The notes under the pieces are model-generated. The model made no database searches. It saw only the letters and a list, made by a program, of their open reading frames with translations, and was not told where the DNA came from. Positions 56,721-64,000 of a stretch of DNA of 64,000 nucleotides are shown in pieces. The DNA is from Progne subis subis (lineage: Eukaryota; Chordata; Aves; Passeriformes; Hirundinidae): contig JAKJHU010001526.1 of assembly GCA_022316685.1 (NCBI GenBank), forward strand, positions 1 through 64,000, read 5' to 3'. Numbering within the stretch: the first letter of the stretch is position 1; each line of letters opens with the position of its first letter. The translations under genes and the position numbers were made by a program.

Positions 56721-58375
56721 TTCAGATTGAACTGATCAGGCAAAACATTTTCAGTGAGACTTATTAAAACTTCAAGAAATATTGGAATTTTTCATCTCAC
56801 TTAGTTCTTGAGAAGTTTTTTGAACACTCTGAGGAACTATGTCTGATGTAAACAACCCCAAAGCCCTGAGAGGGTCATTAAAGTCCTTGCGCTGTGTCTG
56901 TGCTGCTGAGCTGGGCCAGGCTCCTGGCACAGAGGCAGCTCCTGGCAACCAAGAAGAGCTTCAAAGACATTTTTCCTGAGGAGCAGCTCCTCTCCCAGCC
57001 CAGCAGGGCTGAGGGCACTGCCTGCAGGTACCTGAGAGCAGTGAAGCAGACAGAAGCCTAAGGAAGCTGAAAGGACAAATCTGAGGTTATTCAGAGAAAT
57101 CCTCACAAGTTTTGAAAATTCTGAGCTTCTTCATGGAGAAATCTTCACCACTCCTGACACAGTAAGTCTCTGGCTGCAGGGATCTCCTCAAGCTGACGCA
57201 GGACAGGACTGACATGACTGTAAGGATGGCTCTGCTGCCCTTTCTGCTTTGGGGGAGGATGTGCTCCAGAGCGGGGCTGCCCTGGGCACCGTCAGAGGGA
57301 CAGGGCAGGACGGCTCCTGCTGCCAGGGACGGCTGCAGGGGCTGAAGCTGGGGCTGCAGCCAGGGGTGCCCAGGGCTGTCGTGCAGAGCAGCTCCTGCAG
57401 CCCTGAGGGCTCTTGGCCAGGCCAGGGCATCTGCCACCTGCCAGGGGCAGCTCTCAGCCTGCCTGGGAGCTCCCATGGACTCTCAGGAGAAGTTGGAGGT
57501 GGAAGGAACGATCCCCACCAGGGCAGATTCCTCCTGCTGTGGAGATGGTGCTGCATGGCCAGAGCTGCTCTCAGCTTTCTCATAAAGGAAAGGCAAAGGG
57601 GCTGTCAGGGTTGTCTGTGTCACTGAGACTCCTGCACTGTCACCCTGGAGATCAGCAGTTCTGCCTCACAGCTTCCTCAGAAAGTGCCTCCTCTCCCTCC
57701 TCTGCCTACAGACAGCACCAGCAGCACCTTGGCTTGCAGCATCTCTGTTTGTCTGAGCTGCCCTTAAGGCCCTGCTGCCAGGGAGCTGCCCCTGGGCAGT
57801 GCCCTGTGCTGGGAGGGGTGTGCAGGGCAGAGCTGATCCCCCAGGGCTGGGCTGGGCTCTGGGAGCACTAGCAGGGACAAGGCTTGGAGAGAGAGAACAG
57901 CTCCCAGTAGGCACAACTGCAGGCAGAACAAAGCCAGACCATCCTTGGAATCCATCCCTGTCCAGGTGCACAGAGAAAGAGAGAAGGGTTTAGAGAGATT
58001 GGCTTTGGACTGTTCAAAAAGGCCACTTTATTTTTCATGTACCAATATTACGTGTGATCATCCTGAAATAGAAGATGGTGAAATGAGCTAAGGACAAATA
58101 TTTGAGGATCAGCAGGTCTGACTGCACTGGGGCAGAGAAAGCTCACTTTCCCTGCTGAGCTCCCCAGGGTTCAGGTTGAGAGCAATGCTGAAGAGAAGGC
58201 AGTAACTCAGCAGAGTAAACCCAAGCTCAAAAATAATAAAAAAAAAAGGTCCCCCACAGGTGGAGGAGTAGCTTTAACGGAATTCCAGAAATAACTGCAT
58301 AGGATTGACTCAAAGAGGTTCATCGCAGCTTATAAATGTCTTCTTTCAACAGCCCATGACGCCCAGAGTGAAGAA
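56720..58375 (+). other. Upstream flank of the intact OR
   Basis: GC-rich 57,200-57,960 with incidental frames; AT-rich 57,990-58,330. 56,760-57,480 mirrors 33,250-34,090. No TATA box or exon that I can support, although avian OR genes commonly have an upstream non-coding exon that might lie here. Confidence 0.45.
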
Positions 58376-59308
58376 ATGTACAACTGCAGCTCCATCAGCC
58401 ACTTCCTCCTGCTGCCATTGGCACACACACGGCAGCTGCAGCTCCTGCACTTCTGCCTCTTCCTGGCCATCTCCCTGGCTGCCCTCCTGGCCAACGGCCT
58501 CATCATCAGCGCTGTAGCCTGCGGCCACCTCCTGCACACGCCCATGTTCTTCTTCCTGCTCAACCTGGCCCTCACCGACCTGGGCTCCATCCTCACCACT
58601 GTCCCCAAAGCCATGCACAATTCCCTCTGGGACACCAGGAACATCTCCTACACAGGATGTGCTGCACAGCTGTTTCTGATTTTCTTCTTCCTTGGGTCAG
58701 AGTTTTCCCTCCTGACCATCATGTGCTATGACCGCTACGTGTCCATCTGCAAACCCCTGCACTACGGGACCCTCCTGGGCAGCAGAGCTTGTACTCACAT
58801 GGCAGCAGCTGCCTGGGCCAGTGCCTTTCTCAATGCTCTCATGCACACAGCCAATACATTTTCCCTGCCCCTGTGTAAGGGCAATGCCCTGGGCCAGTTC
58901 TTCTGTGAAGTGCCACAGATCCTCAAGCTCTCCTGCTCCAAATCTTACCTCAGGAAGCTTGGGCTCTTATTCATTAGTGCCTCTTTGGTATTTGGATGTT
59001 TTGTGTTCATTGTTTTCTCCTATGTGCAGATCTTCAGGGTGGTTCTAAGGATCCCCTCTGAGCAGGGACGACACAAAGCCTTTTCCACCTGCCTCCCACA
59101 CTTGGCCGTGGTCTCTCTGTTTGTCAGTACTGGCATTTTTGCCAACATGAAGCCCCCCTCCATCTCCTCCCCATCTCTGGATCTGGTTGTGTCAGTTCTG
59201 TACTCAGTGGTGCCTCCAGCCCTGAACCCCCTCATCTACAGCCTGAGGAACCAGGAGCTCAAGGCTGCAGTGTGGACACTGATCACTGGACAATTTCAGA
59301 TACATTAA
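58376..59308 (+). CDS. Olfactory receptor, OR14-like (avian gamma-c type), intact
   Basis: A single-exon G protein-coupled receptor of 310 residues, the normal length, expected in the cilia of olfactory neurons where it would bind an odorant and act through the olfactory G protein; ligand unknown. Visible marks: a glycosylation site NCS at residue 3; helix 1 LLANGLII (the usual Gly before Asn40 is Ala); PMFFFLLNLALTDLG at 56-70; Cys95 and Cys177 for the extracellular disulfide, with Cys167 and Cys187; MCYDRYVSIC at 116-125 (the DRY motif); SYVQIF at 215; KAFSTCLPHL at 234; NPLIYSLRNQE at 284-294. The ATG at 58,376 is the only one giving a standard N terminus. No stops or shifts. The sister pseudogene is at 31,795. 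The family is assigned by resemblance, the exact subfamily is not certain. Confidence 0.93.
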   Translation: MYNCSSISHFLLLPLAHTRQLQLLHFCLFLAISLAALLANGLIISAVACGHLLHTPMFFFLLNLALTDLGSILTTVPKAMHNSLWDTRNISYTGCAAQLFLIFFFLGSEFSLLTIMCYDRYVSICKPLHYGTLLGSRACTHMAAAAWASAFLNALMHTANTFSLPLCKGNALGQFFCEVPQILKLSCSKSYLRKLGLLFISASLVFGCFVFIVFSYVQIFRVVLRIPSEQGRHKAFSTCLPHLAVVSLFVSTGIFANMKPPSISSPSLDLVVSVLYSVVPPALNPLIYSLRNQELKAAVWTLITGQFQIH

Positions 59309-60262
59309 ACTGCTGCCAATTTCTGCAAATCACATGTAATTAAAGTAATTTTTGATACGTCTTGTTGGTCTCATTTGGGATGTTCTTTTTCTTTGTTTTA
59401 CTTTTTTAATATTGTCTACAAAGAAGGATCATGGTTTGTTCCATTTTCTTTCTCTCCATCATTGCTGTGGCCCCAACCTGTATAAATAAGGAGCTGTGCT
59501 CTCAGTAGCTATAAATGAACTAAACGATCTCCCAGCAGAGAATTCTCAATAGATCTCCCCTTTTGTTCCCCTCTCTGGAGCTGCAGCAGCAATGTCTGTG
59601 TGCAGAGCTGGGGCAGATCAGTGCTGGCACAGCAGCTGTGCCCAACAGCAGCAGCACTTGGTGTTGCCAGTGCTGCTCCCGTGGCCCTGCCCCGCTGCCC
59701 TCCTGGCCCTGGTGCTGCTGTAGGGCCTGAGTGCTCTCAGGGCCGGGCACAGTGCTGGGGGTGGCAGTGCCGGGGCTGCAGCAGGGACAGGCCATGGGCA
59801 CTGCTGGGGCAGCGCTGACGCCTCAGGGCAGGGCCTGGGGGCTCCAGGCTCCTTGCCCAGGCTCTCTCCAGAACACGCCCAGGCCAATGCTCAGCAGAGA
59901 AAAGCCCCGTGAGCAGCCCCAGGGTGGCCGTGGGCAGGCTGGGGGCAAAACAGCATCACACCATGGGAACGTCCCTTGGGGAGCAGGATCATCCTACAAG
60001 TGCTGCAGGAATTGTCTGCAGGCTCCTGCAGTGCCTCGGGCTGCTCCCTTGCCAGAGGCACCACAGGCCAGGGGGGCACATCTGGGCTGCTGTGTCTGGC
60101 TGTGGGGCTCCCTGTTCTGGGCAGTGAGGAGGGGCTGCAGAGGCTCTGCAGGACTGACAGGATGGGCTTTGGGACTGTGAGGAGAAGCTGAGGGACCTGG
60201 GCTGCTGGACCTTCTGAGGAGGAGGCCCAGGGCTCATCCTGCAACTGCTGCAAGGGTGCTTT
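59309..60262 (+). other. 3' flank of the intact OR
   Basis: TAATTAAAGTAATTTTTGATA follows the stop, then AT-rich sequence mirrored at 30,560-30,860. 59,590-60,262 is GC-rich, absent from the left arm, and partly similar to 24,300-24,660. No gene supported. Confidence 0.45.
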
Positions 60263-61626
60263 CAGAGAATCACAGAATCAGCAAAGCTGGGAAATATCTT
60301 GGGAATTATCATGTCCAACCTGTGCCCTGACAGCACCTTGTATCCCCTGAGCCTCCTCTTCTCCAGGATAAACAACCCCAGCTCCCTCAGCCGCTCCTCA
60401 CAGGACTTGTGTTCCAGACCCCTCACCAGCCTTGTTGCCCTTCTCTGGACATGCTCCAGCCCCTCCATGTCCTTTAGAAATTGGGGGCACAGAACTGCAC
60501 ACAACACTCGAGGTGCTACCTCCCCAGTGCTGAGCACAGGATAAAAATCACTGCCCTGCTCCTGCTGGCCACACCATTCCTGATCCAGGCCAGGAGCCAT
60601 TGGCCTTCTTGGCCACCTGTGCACACCGCTGGCTCATGTCCAGCCTGCTGTCCCATCAGTGCCCCAGGTCCCTTTCTGCCTGGACACTCTCCAGCCACTC
60701 TGTCCCCAGCCTGTAGCACTGCAGGGGTTGTTGTGGCCAAAGAGCAGGACCTGGTCCTTGGTCTTGTTAAACCTCCCACTGTTGGATTTGGTCCCTGGAT
60801 CCAGCCTGTCCAGGTCCCTGTGCAGAGCCCTCCTACCCTCCAGCAGCTCCACACTCACACCCAGCTTGGTGTCATCTGCAAATTTGCTGATGGTGGACTC
60901 AGTCCCCTCATCCAGATCATCAATGCAGACATTGAAATCCACTCTGGCTGGGTCTGATCCCTCGGCCATCCTGTGGGTGCCCTGTGATGGCTCTCAAGGT
61001 GATCTGTTCCAGAGCCTTGCTGGGCACCGAGGTCAGGCTGACAGGCCTGGAGTTCCCCAGATCCTCCTTCCAGCCCTTCTTGGGATGAGCTCACATTGGC
61101 ACCTCCAGTCCTCTGGGACCTCCCTGCAGAGCCAGGACTGATGAGAAATGATGGAGAGCAGCTTGGTGAGCTCATCCACCAGCTGCCTCATCCCCCTAGG
61201 ATGGATCCCATCTGGTCCCAGCAGACACCTGTGAGCATCTGAGGGGCTCAGCAGGTCACCAGCTGCTTCCTCCCGGATGACAGGGGGGCTGTTCTGCTCC
61301 CTATGCTCATCTACCAGCTCAGGAGAACACTTGTCCTGAGGACAACCTGTCTGATTGTTGAAAAATGAGGCAAACAAGGTGTTAAGCAGCTCAGCCTTTT
61401 CCTTATCTCTAGTTACTATATTCCTCACAGCATTCAAGAAAAACTAAAGGTTCTTCTTATCCCACATTTTGCTATAAATTTCTTTGTGGAAACATTTTAA
61501 TTTTTCAGAAAACTGGGCAGGTTAAATTTTAAACTGATCTTTCATCTCTCTAATTTTCTTTCCCCATGACCTAACAACATCCTTAAACATTTCCTGATTT
61601 GCCTGACCTTCTGTCAGAGGTGTTGC

Positions 61627-61673
<47 letters not shown>

Positions 61674-62050
61674 CCTGAGTTCCCACAAAAGTACCACGGA
61701 CTGCCAGGCCAGTCATTTTCCTCACTGGCTCATCTTTTGGCACACCAGGACAGGATGCTCCTCTCCCCTCAAGATTCCTTTCTTGAAGCGTGTCCATCCT
61801 TCCTGGACTCTCCTGTTTTTAAGAGCTGTTTCCCCTATAAAAATCAGTACCTGATTCGGTACTCCCCAAATCTGCATCCTAGAGAGGCCAAAAGTCTGCC
61901 CTCCATAATTTCATTGTAGATGTTTTGTTGATGCCTTTCCTTCTTTCCCAGAATTCTGGAAAGTTGATTATTTCATGGTCACTGCACCCCGGGCAGCCTC
62001 AGTTCATCACATCTCCCACCAGCCCTTCTCTGTTTGTGGACAGCATCTGA
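60263..62050 (-). mobile_element. CR1 LINE, 5'-truncated, degraded (right arm)
   Basis: On the minus strand it runs from the endonuclease end (near 62,000) through reverse transcriptase (61,437-60,634, with FADDTKLG at about 60,880) to the 3' untranslated region, ending near CAGAGAATCACAGAATC at 60,263, which fits the CR1 3' terminal repeat. Frameshifts disable it. The insertion edges agree with the left-arm copy, so the insertion predates the duplication. Confidence 0.9.
61630..61673 (-). repeat. Poly(T) run of 44, inside CR1
   Basis: Poly(A) on the CR1 strand. The left-arm copy has only about 16 A at 29,449-29,464. Confidence 0.95.
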
Positions 62051-62360
62051 CAGAGCTTCCTTGGCAGTGGGAGTGTTACCAAAAATTTGGTAAAATAAAA
62101 TGCTCCTTAACACCAATGCAGCATTTAGAAGCAGCATTGTTTATTTGGCTGGATGCACGGGGGAACAGCTCCTCCTAAAGCCATGCATGCTGAGTACAGG
62201 AAAGTTTCTGTTTACATTCTGTATTTTGCATTCATATTCATTGATGGTTCTGAACTAAACATACACACAATTATCATTTCCATGGAATCATTTACGTATT
62301 TCCCTTCCCTGTTTCCATGAACACTTCTGTCCTGGGGGTCTCTCTGGTGGTCCCTGGTGC
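62050..62360 (-). mobile_element. LTR-like segment, right arm
   Basis: Reverse of 28,740-29,044 with the same polyadenylation signal (TTTATTTGGCTGG at 62,139) and TTAACACCAATG end. Confidence 0.5.
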
Positions 62361-62540
62361 TCACAGACCCCAGTGTTCCAGTCAGCCTGGCTGAGCTGGC
62401 AGGACACTGAGGCTGGTGAATTTCCAGTTCCCCTTCTTACACAATGGGCATTGTGTGCTTTCCATGGGCCAGTGGTTTTGGAGAATGGTCATTGTGTTAG
62501 CTCACCAGGTGTAGGCCATTTATCATCTGGTAACATGAGG
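62360..62540. other. Arm segment, no gene recognised
   Basis: Mirrors 28,590-28,740; a 61-codon frame is conserved between arms only because the sequences are nearly identical. Confidence 0.4.
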
Positions 62541-62745
62541 TCACAGAGTGGGCTATGACATCACTGAAGAGGCTATGTGAGGTCATGGAGCAGCTAGTAT
62601 ATCATAGGCCATCTCTGTGACATCACAGAGCCATCTGTGACATCACAGGGCAGAGGTATGACATCATAGACCTGGCTGTGATGTTACTGGGTGGCTGTGT
62701 GACATCACAGGGGGGCTGTGTGATGTCACTGTGTTGATCATTCCA
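62540..62745. repeat. TGACATCA minisatellite, right arm
   Basis: About seven copies of CTGTGACATCACAG-type units, slightly more than in the left arm. Confidence 0.8.
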
Positions 62746-63200
62746 CCCCCGGCCCCCCCCCCACGAAGTCCAATGCTGTTCATGCTGAACGGGGTCCCCT
62801 GTTCCACGGTATCCTCATGGTCCATCTGGAGCCACAGCCTCCACCAAAGGATGTTCCACAGGATCGACCCCAGAGCCTGACACGGGGACAAGGGGCTGGG
62901 CTGTGTGACCAGGACATCAAGGACGTGCATGATCCAGGTCACTGTGACCTGGGTTTGGGTTCCCCAGGGCAGGAAAGATGTCTGGCAGCTGCAGCACGGT
63001 TAGGGAAGGGCTCCAAGGTGGGGCCTGGAGCCCTTTGGCTGTGAGCAGAGGCTGAGGGAGCTGGGCTTGTCCAGCCCAGAGCAGGGAAGGCTGAGGGGCT
63101 CCTCATGCCAGCCTGGCAGTGCCACCGAGGAGGTGATGGAGAACACAGAGCCAGGCTCTTCACTGGGGGCCTGGTGGGAGACAAGAGACAATCATATAAG
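62745..63200 (+). repeat. T block, right arm
   Basis: Same as 6,105-6,600, preceded by a C/G-rich spacer with CCCCCGGCCCCCCCCC at 62,746. Confidence 0.65.
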
Positions 63201-63860
63201 GTGAAAGAGGGGAGCTTCAGCCAGGACAGGAGGAAACCTTTATTCCCATGGGCTCAGCCAGATGCTGAGATGCTGCCATCTCCCTGTCCTTTGGGATTTT
63301 CCAATCCAGAACAAATCAAGCCTTGAACCACTTGGTCTGGCCCAGTTTCTGACAGCTTGGGCTGCTGACTTGCTGAGGTCCTTTCCAATTCAGCTCTCTA
63401 ATGATCCTGGGACAGTGCTGCTCCCTGTTTTACACTGGAGCACAGCAGATGGGACAGGAGCCCTGCAGGGCTTTACAGGACCTGCAGCTTGTGAGGTGCA
63501 TCTTCACATCTTCACTAGCTGGGTCATTTGAGCACTCTTAATAAACATTAAAGTTTTCCGAGCAGGAGAGACCAGGAATTTCCTGGAATTGTATGATGGC
63601 AGGAGAAGGAATCCTGATCTTCCCCTCTATTTGTGTCACTGGCTGGATTTCTGTTTTTCATGGAGCTGTTCCTTCCCTTGGATTTGTTGGCTGACAATAA
63701 ATGAACATCCCTCTGTGTCTCAGGCAGCTCCTTCTGCAAGGAAAGCAGGTGGGAGTTGGTGCCAAGGAGCTGAAAGCTGCAGCTGCAGCCTGAAGAGGAG
63801 GAAGCTCGGATTGGCACAAGGCTGCTCTGAGTCCCTGGGGCTGGATGAGGGAAATGGTGG
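63200..63860. other. Arm-specific segment, no gene recognised
   Basis: Mirrors 27,310-27,950. AATAAACATTAAAG at 63,540 is AT-rich but isolated. Confidence 0.5.
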
Positions 63861-64000
63861 GGTGGGGGTAGGGAAAAGTGATTGTCAGCCATGAAGGGTC
63901 ATATTGATTTTCATATCTATTCAGAGTGCACGAGGAGTTTCTGATCATCAATATCAATTGGAGATTGCTGATATCAATCTATAAACAGGAAAACAAAACT
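63860..64000 (-). repeat. X-block AT-rich half (partial), right arm
   Basis: GGAGATTGCTGATATCAATC mirrors 27,155-27,185. Cut by the window edge. Confidence 0.75.

Larger units (their letters stand above)
56365..64000 (-). repeat. Right arm of the large inverted duplication
   Basis: Reverse-complement counterpart of 27,000-34,720; carries the intact OR and the more complete CR1. Continues past the window edge or ends at it. Confidence 0.85.

Noticed and set aside
61522..61797. Lysine-run protein across the CR1 homopolymer.
   Set aside because: The lysines come from the 44-base A run; the flanks are CR1 linker sequence.

Overview
The window looks like nuclear DNA of a bird, probably a songbird. 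The evidence is truncated CR1 LINE copies with recognisable reverse transcriptase, ERV-L-like solo LTRs of a kind common in passerines, two old endogenous retroviruses, and olfactory receptor sequences of the OR14-like (avian gamma-c) type. I found no bacterial operon, CRISPR array, tRNA or rRNA. The species call is inference. The only intact cellular gene I can support is one olfactory receptor at 58,376-59,308 (+). A frameshifted sister lies at 30,864-31,795 (-) and a short OR tail fragment near 24.9-25.0 kb.

Layout. 1-5,941: a degraded class III-like endogenous retrovirus (ERV-A) with broken gag, pol and env remnants and a 3' LTR. 5,942-16,883: an inverted copy of a large repeat unit. 16,884-21,647: an LTR-to-LTR, internally deleted betaretrovirus-like provirus (ERV-B). 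21.6-26.9 kb: LTR pieces, a 39-bp minisatellite, a decayed OR locus and two small tandem repeats. 27.0-34.7 kb: left arm of an inverted duplication holding the OR pseudogene and a CR1. 34.2-54.3 kb: a direct tandem array with a unit of about 9.2-9.4 kb (two full units and part of a third). 54.3-56.7 kb: part of the unit turned back to the minus orientation. 56.4-64.0 kb: right arm of the inverted duplication with the intact OR and the sister CR1.

The repeat unit is composite. Reading along the plus strand of the 34-54 kb array it holds, in order: a GC-rich 'R block', an LTR-like piece, a minisatellite of about 37 bp, repeats of about 188 bp mixed with more minisatellite, a GC-rich 'X block', a fragment of CR1 reverse transcriptase, minisatellite, a 1.24-kb solo LTR on the minus strand, minisatellite, and an LTR/leader-like relict. 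The solo LTR sits at the same site with the same 5-bp target duplication in three copies (slightly eroded in one), so it was inserted before the unit was amplified. Most long open frames are by-products of GC-rich or tandemly repeated DNA and are not annotated as genes. The likely story is an OR-bearing, retroelement-rich segment amplified by tandem duplication and inversion. All boundaries were read by eye and should be taken as good to about +/-20-50 bp unless a target duplication or LTR end fixes them.
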